A stretch of 64,000 nucleotides of DNA from [Leptolyngbya] sp. PCC 7376 (GCF_000316605.1 NC_019683.1:4262036-4326035); one strand, 5' to 3'; shown: positions 37,532-45,819, counted from the first letter of the stretch. The notes: generated by a model from the letters alone, not told the origin. Program-made: numbers and translations.

Positions 37532-38326
37532 GAGAGTTTCAAGTAGGTAATGCTATAGCAAAATGGGGGGAGTCGTTTCCTTAAAATTCTCTCTATGACA
37601 ATTCATTGTCCTCAATGTAACGCTCAAAACATTATCAAAAGTGGATTTGCTAAAAATCGTCAACGATTTAAGTGTAAGCAGTGTAATTATCAATTTACAA
37701 GCTTTTCTAAAGAGCGGGGCAAGCCTCTCTGGATGAAATTAGAAGCTGTATTGATGTATATGAGTGGTATGTCCATGAATGCGACAGCCAAGATTCTCGG
37801 TGTATCAGCTCAATCAGTGCTCAATTGGGTAAGAGATTTCGGTGAAGCCAATTATGAAAAGCCCACTCCTGAGTCTGCTGTCGTGGTGGAGCTAGATGAG
37901 CTATGGCATTTTATCCAAGAGAAAAAAACAAACTTTGGGTCTGGAAAGCATATCACCGTAATACTGGGCGACTCATTGACTGGGAATTGGGAAGTCGTGA
38001 TAGTCGAACTTTAGGTCATTTACTAGAGCGGTTATCGCAATGGCAAATCACTGTCTATTGCACCGATAATTGGAAACCCTATCAACAGCTATTAGAGAAT
38101 CACCCAGATGCTTTTCATGTCATTAGCAAGAAGGAGACAATAGCAATTGAGAGAAACAATTCAGATAATCGCCATTGGTTCGCTAGGTTTCATCGCAGGA
38201 CGAAAGTTGTCTCAAAATCGAGACAGATGGTTGACTTGACTATGGCATTGTTTGCAAAATTCAGAGTCAATGGAAGCATTAATTTACTGCGCAACTGGCG
38301 TATAGCATTACTGAATTGAAACTCTC
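37532..38326 (+). mobile_element. Complete IS1-family element, third type, copy 1 (795 bp)
   Basis: Inverted repeats begin GAGAGTTTCAA at both ends and share GTAATGCTATA further in. The 8-bp target duplication is TAATTAAT at 37524-37531 and 38327-38334. The rebuilt target reads ACTGTAATTAATTACTGTAG, so the element jumped into a copy of the island's repeated palindrome. A nearly identical copy lies at 51161-51955 in the opposite orientation. Confidence 0.93.
37595..38319 (+). CDS. IS1-family transposase, copy 1, by -1 frameshift
   Basis: The zero frame from ATG 37595 encodes a CPQC/CKQC zinc ribbon, a helix-turn-helix (MSMNATAKILGVSAQSVLNWV) and VVELDELWHFIQEKK. At seven A (37922-37928) a -1 shift gives NKLWVWKAYHRNTGRLIDWE, then VYCTDNWKPYQQLL and AIERNNSDNRHWFARFHRR, to 38319. 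Unshifted, translation stops at about 38014. Catalytic residues are intact. Compared with copy 2, differences include HRNTG for DRNTG and NWKPY for NWEPY. Confidence 0.9.
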
Positions 38327-38367
38327 TAATTAATTACTGTAGTTTTCAGATGTGTGCCTATATCTGG

Positions 38368-38862
38368 TTAACAACGGTTACGTCTAAAATCCCACGGCAT
38401 ACAAGGATTAGATTGACTCCAGAAAACGCGACTGTTTGCTTTTGCTTGATTCTCTGCATTGAGTAAGTCATTACGACTATTGGGGCAGTTGTAGAGGTAC
38501 TGGTCATATACAACGGCGTAACCCTCACGAACCATCTGAAGGTTTACGTTGCCACTACTCCCAACAATGACACCGATAGTACGGCCATAGCGATCTGTAT
38601 CGACTTTGTAGATATCGACAGTGGAACCAACGGGTACAAGTTGATTAAGGCGTTGTGTCGCAAGTGACCCAAAGTTTTGATCTTTCTCAGGTGTATCGAT
38701 ACAGGCTAGTCGCACCCGAACTGTTGAATTACCTACCTGAGCGTTCAATGTATCCCCATAAGTGATTTTTACCACCTTGCCTTTAAGTAGTTCCGCTGCG
38801 TTTAAAGGGAAACCACTGGCGACAACAAGCAAACTTAATACGGTGGCAAGGGTTCTAAGCAT
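38368..38862 (-). CDS. Secreted thermonuclease-family protein
   Basis: Signal peptide of about 22 residues, then a staphylococcal-nuclease fold: VVKITYGDTLNAQV, RVRLACIDTPEKDQ, a DRYGRTIGVI strand and NLQMVREGYAVVYDQYL. The catalytic set is kept: D37 (in YGDT), R51, D56 and E59 in RLACIDTPE, and the Arg of DRYGRT. The enzyme cleaves DNA and RNA near neutral pH with Ca2+. The Cys-rich end (NPCMPWDFRRNRC) may form a disulfide. Its neighbour at 38992 has a similar CPWDF segment. At 164 residues it fits a minimal nuclease. Confidence 0.85.
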   Translation of the reverse strand: MLRTLATVLSLLVVASGFPLNAAELLKGKVVKITYGDTLNAQVGNSTVRVRLACIDTPEKDQNFGSLATQRLNQLVPVGSTVDIYKVDTDRYGRTIGVIVGSSGNVNLQMVREGYAVVYDQYLYNCPNSRNDLLNAENQAKANSRVFWSQSNPCMPWDFRRNRC

Positions 38863-38991
38863 GGCTAATTGCCTGAATTACACTTATGCTATTAAATCAT
38901 GCTCAAAGTGGATGGCAGTCAGAATGTAGTGGTGGGTGTGGCGGTTGTGGATGGATGAGTGTTTGGGGATGTTTTGAGTTTGATTTTTAAA

Positions 38992-39816
38992 TCATCTTGG
39001 TTGCTGCTTCGGTGGTTTCTTTTTAGGGCGGCGAAAGTTGCTTGCTCTAGCTTCATCTTCGTCTGCAAAGCACCAGTAAACATCAACACCGATCCTTTCA
39101 TCACCGAAATAATATATCCCTCTCGCATCAAAATTGTTTAGGTTAGCCGTAGCTCTAATAGGAAAATCCCATGGACATTGATTACTTCTGTTAGGAGGAA
39201 CACCAAACTCCAAGTTTTTTTTGCTACGTTCTGAGTACACATATTTCCAGTAATCTCTTTCTTCTTTTTCTCTTTTTTTACGCTCTTCTTCACGAAGCTC
39301 CTCATATTTATCAACTTTCTCTCTGATATCTTCATATGCAACTTCCAAATTATCAAAGGTGTCCTGAATCTCTGGAATGAGATCGACTAGATTTTGATAG
39401 GAAGAAATTTTTTTATTGAATTTAGCAAGTTTTTTTAAGCGGATATTTGCTTCAGTCTCTGAAAGTTTAGGGATCTCTTTGAGTGTTTTTTGTGATATTT
39501 TATTCAGCTTTGATACGATCTGTTGATCAACTCCTTGATTATTTGCCTTCAAGTATTGAGGTGATAGGACAGAAAACATTCCAGCCGCTAGAGTCGCAAG
39601 GAATATGCTTAAGAGCACAAAGACAGTTTGCCACCAAACCATTGAGCATGCACCACACAATGCTGCTGTAACTAATATGAGTTCAAACCATGCTTTTGGA
39701 CCTTCCTCAACAGAAAAAATCCCTAATGCAAAAAGTTCCGTTATAAGTTCGAATAGAGAGAGGAAAAGAGGCTGTTGAAAAGTGAACAATTGGTCAATTT
39801 TTATTATTGATTTCAT
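38992..39816 (-). CDS. Membrane coiled-coil protein with a Cys-containing C-terminal domain
   Basis: Three or so membrane helices in residues 15-85, then a long charged coiled coil of about residues 100-190 (KYEELREEERKKREKEERDYW), and a C-terminal domain near 205-262 with NQCPWDFPIRATANLNNFDARG and VYWCFADEDEARASNFRRPK. The final WCF..E.EA....FR.PK pattern recalls the small sunset-type domain often linked to secreted nucleases and envelope proteins. It lies beside the secreted nuclease gene. Function unknown. Confidence 0.6.
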   Translation of the reverse strand: MKSIIKIDQLFTFQQPLFLSLFELITELFALGIFSVEEGPKAWFELILVTAALCGACSMVWWQTVFVLLSIFLATLAAGMFSVLSPQYLKANNQGVDQQIVSKLNKISQKTLKEIPKLSETEANIRLKKLAKFNKKISSYQNLVDLIPEIQDTFDNLEVAYEDIREKVDKYEELREEERKKREKEERDYWKYVYSERSKKNLEFGVPPNRSNQCPWDFPIRATANLNNFDARGIYYFGDERIGVDVYWCFADEDEARASNFRRPKKKPPKQQPR

Positions 39817-39840
39817 TAAACAAAAGTTCGATTAATAAGC

Positions 39841-40275
39841 TTATTCTTTGACTAGATAGTATTCTCTGGTTCGATTGGGATCGTTCTTTAAATTAATCGA
39901 ATGTCTTGATGTTTGAAACCCGTCTTTGGCTAAGGTAATGCCAACATCATCTCTTGTGGGAATCTCAATTTGAACAAATCCATCAGTATTGGTCCTTCTG
40001 ACTTCGGGTCCCCCGGTAGAGACAACGCGAACTTCTACATCTTGTATTGGAAGATTTTCGCCAGAATCCAGCACAATAATTTCAACATTTATCAATTCTG
40101 TGGTTTCACTCTCTGAATTCTCAGACTGAATCGGGGCTTGAGTCACTATCTGCGGTATGACTGTTATGCCTGCATATGATAGTGCCGAAATAATTATCCC
40201 GAAGCAGATTTTGACGAATACAGGCCAGTCCTTGATTCTCTGCACGCACCTACCTCTAATGTTTTTTCTACACAA
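39841..40275 (-). CDS. Membrane-anchored protein with carboxypeptidase-regulatory-like beta domain
   Basis: One membrane helix near residues 20-42, a short acidic linker, then a beta-sandwich-like domain (VEIIVLDSGENLPIQDVEVRVV, VRRTNTDGFVQIEIPT, VGITLAKDGFQTSRHSI), the pattern of CarboxypepD_reg-like/FN3-like modules in secreted or surface proteins. 144 residues. Same strand as its neighbour at 38992-39816, 24 bp apart, so likely one transcript. No partner known. Confidence 0.62.
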   Translation of the reverse strand: MCRKNIRGRCVQRIKDWPVFVKICFGIIISALSYAGITVIPQIVTQAPIQSENSESETTELINVEIIVLDSGENLPIQDVEVRVVSTGGPEVRRTNTDGFVQIEIPTRDDVGITLAKDGFQTSRHSINLKNDPNRTREYYLVKE

Positions 40276-40473
40276 TTGTAGATGCTATTGCATAGTTAAA
40301 TTGTATTTACGAGGAATCATCGATCAGCAAACGGGCATGAAGTAAACGAATAATTCCTAGAAACAATTAAGTCTCCAACACTTATGAGGAAAAGAATCTG
40401 TTGTTTTAGATGATGATAGCGGCGGCTGTCGATTGTCCTTATTGTTCATCATAGATAGAGAACACTTCGGAGG

Positions 40474-40516
40474 ATTACCCTAATTAATTACAGTAAATAA
40501 CTACTGTAATTTTTTT
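40474..40516. promoter_or_regulatory. Variant of the island's repeated palindrome leader (B)
   Basis: Immediately after the repressor stop (on its strand), CCTAATTAATTACAGTAAAT and ACTACTGTAATTTTTTT occur. Read on the minus strand it gives TTTACTGTAATTAATTAGGG, close to the leader at 45776 and 46398. So the same element sits here in the opposite orientation. Confidence 0.55.
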
Positions 40517-40766
40517 ATTTGCACTTATAGTCAGCTTTCTTTTCAGCAACAGCAAAACTATCGCTATAGTCCATCAACTCTCGTAGTTCATCAGTTGTGA
40601 TCTCTAAAGCATCGGCTAGAGAGAAGAAGTAATCTATTGATGGTTTTGCTCGTTTTTTTATGTAAGACCTTAGTACCGAATCACTCATACCAGCTTCTTT
40701 GGCACATTCGGATACTGATGTGTATTTCTCTAAAATCAAGGCTTTTAGCCTATCCATTGGCAACAA
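40515..40766 (-). CDS. XRE-family helix-turn-helix repressor-like protein
   Basis: 83 residues with a Cro/CI-type helix-turn-helix: SVSECAKEAGMSDSVLRSYIKKRAKPSIDYFFSLADALEIT, where the SVSECAKEAGMSDSVLRSYI stretch is the two-helix motif. Met4 is an alternative start. It is transcribed away from the rightward gene run that begins at 40939, the arrangement of a phage-type genetic switch. The 172-base gap between them holds two hairpins and a direct-repeat-like AACTACCCC segment, good candidates for its operators. Confidence 0.82.
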   Translation of the reverse strand: MLPMDRLKALILEKYTSVSECAKEAGMSDSVLRSYIKKRAKPSIDYFFSLADALEITTDELRELMDYSDSFAVAEKKADYKCK

Positions 40767-40829
40767 AGATTTATGAGTATAAAGAGAGTGTGGTACAAAC
40801 GCTCAAAGTAGTTCGCACTTACTGTTGAT

Positions 40830-40912
40830 CCGTCACGGCATGACGGTTGTATTGTTAAGTGCCAGGCAACTAAGCCTAATCAAACCTAAGGAGTACTTGA
40901 ATACCCCTTAGG
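40830..40912. promoter_or_regulatory. Divergent control region with two hairpins
   Basis: CCGTCA-CGGCA-TGACGG is a perfect 6-bp hairpin (40830-40846). CCTAAGGAGTA and TACCCCTTAGG pair with one mismatch around CTTGAA (40885-40912). Both lie between the repressor and the first rightward gene, with GGTTACTAAATAACTACCCC (40912-40931) just before the ATG at 40939. I infer repressor operators or leader RNA structure. Confidence 0.5.
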
Positions 40913-40938
40913 CGGTTACTAAATAACTACCCCAATTA

Positions 40939-41493
40939 TTGATGATGAATCCCGTATCCACAAGTGGGAATAGTCCCCAAAGTACAGACGTACTAAACAC
41001 TGTGACATCTAACGAAGATGCACAGCCATTACAAGTCGATGAGCCTATCTACTGGAGTGTTACGCGGACAGGCAAAGCAGCGATGACCCCATTAGACCCT
41101 CAGATGTTTGATGGGAAAGGTCTCACGAAATTTTGCAAGACGACCAAAGACCTGCCTAAGACTGACTGGGTTTACAACGCGAAGTCTAAGCACACAAAAC
41201 GAGCTGAGGCTTATCACGGCGATGTGATTTTCGATGCTGAATATGTCCGCCACTGGATCGAACGCAATCTACTAAATCGCTTGATGCCTCACGCTGAAAC
41301 TATCGAAGATTACAAGCAAGTTTGGGATGCGATCGCCCTGAATTGCCCTGAAGTAGGATCCGTTGCCCCTACAGCAATCCATGAATCAGCTCTAAGTATT
41401 CGCGAAAACTGCGACTCTGATGAACTCCCAGACTGTAGTGCATTGAGAGACATTTACGCTTCGTTGAGTGCTTTGATTGCTTCTTTGGGTTGA
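40939..41493 (+). CDS. Hypothetical protein, first gene of the cassette
   Basis: 184 soluble residues of unknown family. It has a polar N-terminus, then YWSVTRTGKAAMTPLDPQMF and GLTKFCKTTKDLPKTDWVYNA, a basic centre (AKSKHTKRAEAYHGDVIF) and an acidic C-terminus with four Cys. As the first gene of a rightward run next to a repressor it may be an early protein, possibly DNA-binding, but nothing shows that directly. Its stop overlaps the TTG start of the next gene by a few bases. Confidence 0.6.
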   Translation: MMMNPVSTSGNSPQSTDVLNTVTSNEDAQPLQVDEPIYWSVTRTGKAAMTPLDPQMFDGKGLTKFCKTTKDLPKTDWVYNAKSKHTKRAEAYHGDVIFDAEYVRHWIERNLLNRLMPHAETIEDYKQVWDAIALNCPEVGSVAPTAIHESALSIRENCDSDELPDCSALRDIYASLSALIASLG

Positions 41494-41951
41494 GCTATCG
41501 AAAATATGGGAATAAGTTCACATGGGTGAACAAAAAGAACACTGAACTTACCACCCACGAAAAGCCTCATCAAGACAAATTACCTGAGTGGATAAGGTTC
41601 GACTCAAAGCTTGAAGCTAATACTTATCAAGCACTCCCTAAACAGGGGTTGATGTTGCAATTCCCTATCACTCTAAAAGCTGGCTTAAACTCTCCGAAAA
41701 TCGACTATGTAGCTGACTTTTTAATAGCTATCCCTAACAAACAGATAGTCATTGAGAGCAAAGGTAAACTAACGCCCGAAGCAAGGCTAAAGCTCAACTT
41801 GCTTGATGCAGTTCACCCAAAATTATTTGCAAACTTACTGATAGTAACCAAGTCCCAAAGGGACATTCAAAAGCTTCCTAAATGGTTACAAGGTAAAGCT
41901 TGCACACTTACAAGACTACCGAAAGTAATTAGCACTTTCTTGGAACAATGA
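41490..41951 (+). CDS. DUF1064-like phage endonuclease
   Basis: SYRKYGNKFTWVNKK, then RFDSKLEANTYQALPKQG and PKIDYVADFLIAIPNKQIVIESKGKLT follow the pattern of the phage DUF1064 family: a tyrosine-lysine-rich start, FDS..EA...., and a restriction-endonuclease-like D...E.K motif (here YVADF ... VIESKG). Members are thought to be nucleases in recombination or replication. It begins with TTG at 41490 coupled to the stop of the previous gene, and ends in ATGA shared with the next. Confidence 0.75.
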   Translation: MSYRKYGNKFTWVNKKNTELTTHEKPHQDKLPEWIRFDSKLEANTYQALPKQGLMLQFPITLKAGLNSPKIDYVADFLIAIPNKQIVIESKGKLTPEARLKLNLLDAVHPKLFANLLIVTKSQRDIQKLPKWLQGKACTLTRLPKVISTFLEQ

Positions 41952-42112
41952 GAATCTACACCTTATTCAGAAAAGTCCCTAAAAAAGACGGCAACGGGTT
42001 CATGCAACTACCTTTTCAAGTAGAGGTAATGAGTGATACAGAAGCTCTTTTCAAAGGAAAAATCAGGTATCCAAATCTAGAGGTAACTCTGTCTAGATAC
42101 ACCGAGCATTAA
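41948..42112 (+). CDS. Small hypothetical protein, 54 residues
   Basis: ATG at 41948 overlaps the stop of the nuclease gene (ATGA). The product MRIYTLFRKVPKKDGNGFMQ then LPFQVEVMSDTEALFKGKIR, ending in TLSRYTEH, is a mostly beta, basic soluble protein. Overlap and composition support translation. No family recognised. Confidence 0.6.
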   Translation: MRIYTLFRKVPKKDGNGFMQLPFQVEVMSDTEALFKGKIRYPNLEVTLSRYTEH

Positions 42113-42147
42113 TCACAACTCTGTAAATTTTATCCAACTGAATAATC

Positions 42148-42321
42148 ATGAAAAAGCGTTACACAGTGGAAGTCACTGCACAGCTTGGCAATGGGGAAAA
42201 GGTAGATGCGTACACAACAACATCCGCTAATTCTCCAAGTGAAGCTATGGAAAAAGTTAACCAATCTAGCGCAAGCATTGTCGCCAAAAAAGCTGTTGAT
42301 CGCGATGAATCGAGAAGCTGA
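42148..42321 (+). CDS. Small hypothetical protein, 57 residues
   Basis: ATG at 42148. Product MKKRYTVEVTAQLGNGEKVD continues with AYTTTSANSPSEAMEKVNQS and ends in DRDESRS. The alternating strand-helix pattern (YTVEVTAQL, then SPSEAMEKV) is like small phage DUF proteins. It overlaps the next small gene by 17 bases in another frame. Confidence 0.6.
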   Translation: MKKRYTVEVTAQLGNGEKVDAYTTTSANSPSEAMEKVNQSSASIVAKKAVDRDESRS

Positions 42322-42439
42322 AACCTTTCTAGTGATGCTTATTATCGCAACATTCCTAGGCTTGTTTGTTTACTACTACAGCAATCACAGAGACACAACA
42401 ATCGAATTTCATTTGCCACAAGTTGAGGTAAAGCCATGA
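42305..42439 (+). CDS. Small membrane protein, 44 residues
   Basis: ATG at 42305 (MNREAETFLVMLIIATFLGL) gives one membrane helix over residues 8-25 and a polar tail ending VEVKP. A longer frame from 42206 would overlap most of the previous gene, so the short form is preferred. Its stop shares ATGA with the next gene. In phage contexts such proteins may be holin- or spanin-like, but that is speculation. Confidence 0.55.
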   Translation: MNREAETFLVMLIIATFLGLFVYYYSNHRDTTIEFHLPQVEVKP

Positions 42440-42570
42440 AGCTCAAAACAATCGCAACCATCCTAATAAGTCTCTTAATCGGAGGTCTCTTGACCCTTGC
42501 TGCTACAGAAGGCTTATCAATGCTGGATGGCGCTATCTCTGATTACTGCCAAAACCGCACTTACAACTAA
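42436..42570 (+). CDS. Small membrane or secreted protein, 44 residues
   Basis: ATG at 42436 overlapping the preceding stop. Product MKLKTIATILISLLIGGLLT then LAATEGLSMLDGAISDYCQN has one N-terminal membrane helix or a signal and a short polar end with a single Cys. No family recognised. Confidence 0.55.
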   Translation: MKLKTIATILISLLIGGLLTLAATEGLSMLDGAISDYCQNRTYN

Positions 42571-42590
42571 CTACTTTAACGGTATTAAAC

Positions 42591-43019
42591 ATGGGAACAC
42601 TACGTATAAAACTAGATCGACTAAAGCTAATCGAGCGCATCGAAGAAGCTATTAATTTCCTGCAAGAATACCTTCCAAAAATGGAGGAAGAATATCAAAA
42701 GAAAATCGAAGACTTTGAGCAATTGCTTGAAGGGCTAAAGAATGCAGATTATCGACAAGAAAACGCTTTCTCTGTTGAAGTGGGACAAGGTTGGAAGTGC
42801 AAGAGCAACGAAGCTGAGATTATCTTTCGCTACAAGGTAATTCTGCCTGAATCAAAGCCATATCCAACTATCGAAGTATATGTTCTGAGTTCGTACATTA
42901 GAACTCTGCAAAAGGCAAAGCGCCAACTAGAAACTTGCACTGTTGAGACCGTAACAGGGGGCACAATAAAGCCAATCGATGATGCCCTTGCATTCTATGA
43001 CTCTGTAAAAGACAAATAG
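42591..43019 (+). CDS. Hypothetical coiled-coil protein
   Basis: 142 residues. The first 55 form a charged coiled coil (IERIEEAINFLQEYLPKMEE and onward), and the rest reads as a beta domain (VEVGQGWKCKSNEAEIIFRYKVILPESK, then PTIEVYVLSSYI). A final helix follows. Good spacing, 20 bases after the preceding small gene. Function unknown; it belongs to the same rightward run. Confidence 0.65.
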   Translation: MGTLRIKLDRLKLIERIEEAINFLQEYLPKMEEEYQKKIEDFEQLLEGLKNADYRQENAFSVEVGQGWKCKSNEAEIIFRYKVILPESKPYPTIEVYVLSSYIRTLQKAKRQLETCTVETVTGGTIKPIDDALAFYDSVKDK

Positions 43020-43095
43020 CTCAATTGTCTGGGACTAGAAAGACATTAAATATCTGTTGACCAACTATCAATAACCAATCATTACGGAATAAACA

Positions 43096-43821
43096 ATGAC
43101 ACTCATCGTATCCCTTCCCTACAAGACTCGTACATATGCAACTATCACCCCTGATAAAGATGGTATTTCTCCATGCACTATCGACTGGGAATACATGCAG
43201 TTTGTGAAGATTGAAGGCGGTATTTCATTGCGTGGTAAAGCACGTTCTATCAGCCCTCTAAACATGGCTTACAAGCCTAAAGATTTTGATGCATCCAAGA
43301 ATTTCCCAGTTGATGTAATCATGGATTTCCACACCGATGGAATGAAGTATCGCGAAAAGAATGAATCATCTGGGCAATGGGAAGATAAGCAACTAAAATC
43401 TGTTTCCAACTTCGAGAAATTCCTTTTTGCTTATGCAGAAGAGTTAGGCCTCGAAGCTCAAGTTTCTTGCACCCTGAATATCAATGATTGCAATGCTCAA
43501 GCTCAGGTAGGGAATTACGCCAACGAAGAAGACGCGGTAAAGACCATGGTTGGTTCGATGCTCGTGTCAGGTGTTACTTACCCTGAAAAGCAAGACAATC
43601 CTTTGCCTGAGCCTCAAGAGTATGGCGGTGCTAATAGTCGTCGCTACCCAACCTTGAAGGAAAAACTAGAAAAACTGGACGCTGACACCATCAAGCTAGC
43701 AACAGAGAAAGCGTTTGCTATCCGTTCGCAGTCTGGATTATTTGATAGCGATGTTGATGATCCAGCATCACTTAAAGTCCCAATGGTTGATGTAGTAATC
43801 AACTTGATTGCCAGCCTATAG
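43096..43821 (+). CDS. Hypothetical soluble protein
   Basis: 241 residues, mostly beta in the first half (TLIVSLPYKTRTYATITPDK, MQFVKIEGGISLRGKARSIS) and a helical end (TLKEKLEKLDADTIKLATEK). No catalytic motif is obvious. Position between small genes and the replication-type genes suggests a DNA-metabolism role such as single-strand binding or recombination, which I cannot verify. ATG at 43096 follows ATTACGGAATAAACA, with a weak Shine-Dalgarno. Confidence 0.62.
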   Translation: MTLIVSLPYKTRTYATITPDKDGISPCTIDWEYMQFVKIEGGISLRGKARSISPLNMAYKPKDFDASKNFPVDVIMDFHTDGMKYREKNESSGQWEDKQLKSVSNFEKFLFAYAEELGLEAQVSCTLNINDCNAQAQVGNYANEEDAVKTMVGSMLVSGVTYPEKQDNPLPEPQEYGGANSRRYPTLKEKLEKLDADTIKLATEKAFAIRSQSGLFDSDVDDPASLKVPMVDVVINLIASL

Positions 43822-43829
43822 CCACCCGT

Positions 43830-43872
43830 AGGGTTACTGTAAAAAACTACTGTAAAAAACTACGGTAACCCT
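43830..43872. promoter_or_regulatory. Tandem 13-bp repeat inside a long inverted repeat (C)
   Basis: ACTGTAAAAAACT occurs twice in tandem (43836-43848, 43849-43861) inside arms AGGGTTACTGTA and TACGGTAACCCT (11 of 12 paired). It lies just before the 43901 gene. Related in wording (TACTGTAA, AACTAC) to the other leader elements. Confidence 0.6.
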
Positions 43873-43900
43873 CAGTTGACCCCCCCACTGAAGGATAGAA

Positions 43901-44224
43901 ATGCAAGTAGAAATAAATTATCAATGTCCTATTAACGGTCATCAGTTGGTCGCTTTAAACCTTGAGGAAATACTGATTGAGAAGGGGATTGTTGTTGACC
44001 CCGTTGTTTACTCGGTTAAGGCACTTTCCAATGATGGTGATGAGCTAGATACATACGTTGATTTGAAAGAGTGCATCAAGTCTGCCTATCAGGTCTTGGA
44101 CTCTTTTAATCGGTTCAATCACAAGTGTTTAGAGGCTAGCGCCAAGTCACGCGACTGGAAAAAATTTAGAGAGTTTAGAGAATTCTTAATGCTCAGATTA
44201 AATACCGAAGCTGAGGCAAGTTAG
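43901..44224 (+). CDS. Hypothetical protein
   Basis: 107 soluble residues with a good Shine-Dalgarno (AAGGATAGAA before ATG). It begins MQVEINYQCPINGHQLVALN and has a helical, charged second half (WKKFREFREFLMLRLNTE). No family recognised. It ends 2 bases before the ATPase gene, so the two are probably translationally coupled. Confidence 0.62.
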   Translation: MQVEINYQCPINGHQLVALNLEEILIEKGIVVDPVVYSVKALSNDGDELDTYVDLKECIKSAYQVLDSFNRFNHKCLEASAKSRDWKKFREFREFLMLRLNTEAEAS

Positions 44225-44226
44225 GG

Positions 44227-45752
44227 ATGGATTTAGAGGAACTACAGCAACAGCTAAAAGTAGAGTTAGAGAACAATGGCAATGACGAAACAGAACCTGA
44301 GACCATCGAGGCTAGCGCCGAACTGGATGGTAATCAAAGCGCTGAACAAAAATCAGACGATCCTTCAGATACTGATAGCGATCAACTTCCTTGTCCTTTT
44401 GACGATGATGATGATCCTCAAGAATCTTTGGCTGATGAATTAGATCAGCTCAAGAAATCTTTGCAGGAAGAATTACAGCCACCACCGCCCAGCACAGACA
44501 AAACAACGCCTTTAGAAGCATTGGGAGAAGAATTAAAAAAGGCAATCGAGGAAGGGTTAGAGGAAGAAGAAAAAGAAAGTGAGCCAAGGCAACCGCCAGA
44601 ATTGCATGACATTGGTATGCAAGCGTTAGACTTCAAAGCGCTACGCCGCAAGCGTCAGTCATGGCAGGATTTATATGACGATGAACTGTCATATCCAAAG
44701 AATATCCTAAACATACTTAAGCGTTCTTTCGTAATACCTGAAGACTGGCTATACCCCTTAATTGCTTCCTACATTATTTTCCCTTCAGCGATTACTGAGA
44801 GAGTACCTATTTTGCAGGTATATGGAACTGCTGGTACAGGGAAATCAACTTTAGGCCATCTCGCTTGTAAGGTGTTTGGGGTTAAGTCCAGAACATCGAA
44901 TGATACAGAAGCTGCATTGCGCCGAATCCTGAACAATTCAAGGTATTTATACAAGAACACCAAAGAGTATGAGCAAAACGTTTTTTTAGTGTATGAGGAT
45001 CTAGATTTTGGTGTCCTTAAGCAGAATGGAGAACTCATCTACCGATTGCTAAAGCTAGGCTATGACCGTTCTTCCGGTTACACTCAGTTTGCGGTGAGTC
45101 GCCAGAAAGCCTTATCGAGCAGTTCATCTATTGCCCTAAAATCCTCAGCTCTACTCAGCCATTATTCAACTATGACCCTGAGCTAAAGAGACGATCTTTA
45201 GTGATTAAATCAAAGTCATTAGATGAGGTCAAAAGCTTCGATAAAAATCAATTAATCTCTATCCCTAGTGTTGAATGGAAGGGCTTTAATTCAGAGCATA
45301 AACGCTACTGGAATACCCTAGACTATGTCCTTGATTTTAATGATGCTGGTGATGCATTGGATACAGTTCTAAACCATATCGGGGCAAGTGAAAAAGCTGT
45401 ACTCCATGACCTTTCAGCGGTGATGGTTTCCACTGGGTTAATGCCATTAGATAAGGTCGTTTCTTTCTGGCAAAAATACTTCATCTACAAAGAAGAAATT
45501 GCGGAAGATGGTACTAAGCCATTGAAGCGTCTAATTGCTGAAAAATTGCATGACTATGAGGAGAAAGCTAAAGAAAATAACCTTATGTCTCCAAATATGG
45601 AGGTATCCAAGCTTGACGCTGAAATAGAGGCATGGCTACAGCAAAAGGTCATCCTCGAAAAACCACGGGCTAGGGAGCTTACCGAGACTATGCTTTCGCT
45701 TGGTTACACAATCAAGAGCATCTCTAAACGTGGCTATTGGGTGAAGACCTAA
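44227..45752 (+). CDS. P-loop ATPase (helicase-like), split by a -1 frameshift
   Basis: Two reading frames form one 508-residue protein if ribosomes shift -1 at the GCC codon 45109-45111. N-terminal 125 residues are strongly acidic, then an ATPase core: Walker A GTAGTGKST near residue 203 and a Walker-B-like VFLVYEDLDFG near 258. After the shift: LIEQFIYCPKILSSTQPLF, then a C-terminal winged-helix-like end (TETMLSLGYTIKSISKRGYW). Without the shift the first frame stops at 45186. A single missing base (gcCcttatc to gcCttatc) would explain it equally well. Role inferred as replication helicase of the element. Confidence 0.62.
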
Positions 45753-45775
45753 TACCAAAGTCCTAGGGTATGACG

Positions 45776-45819
45776 ATCCGAAAACTACCCTAGTTTTTTA
45801 CTGTAATTAATTACCCTAA
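45776..45819 (+). promoter_or_regulatory. Repeated 44-bp leader, copy D
   Basis: Contains the hairpin AAAACTA-CCC-TAGTTTT (45781-45797) and the perfect palindrome GTAATTAATTAC (45803-45814), ending 9 bases before the ATG of the primase-like gene at 45829. Identical base for base to copy E. Confidence 0.8.

Noticed and set aside
42206-42304. Longer start for the small membrane gene at 42305
   Set aside because: It would overlap almost the entire preceding small gene in another frame; 42305 leaves a normal overlap.
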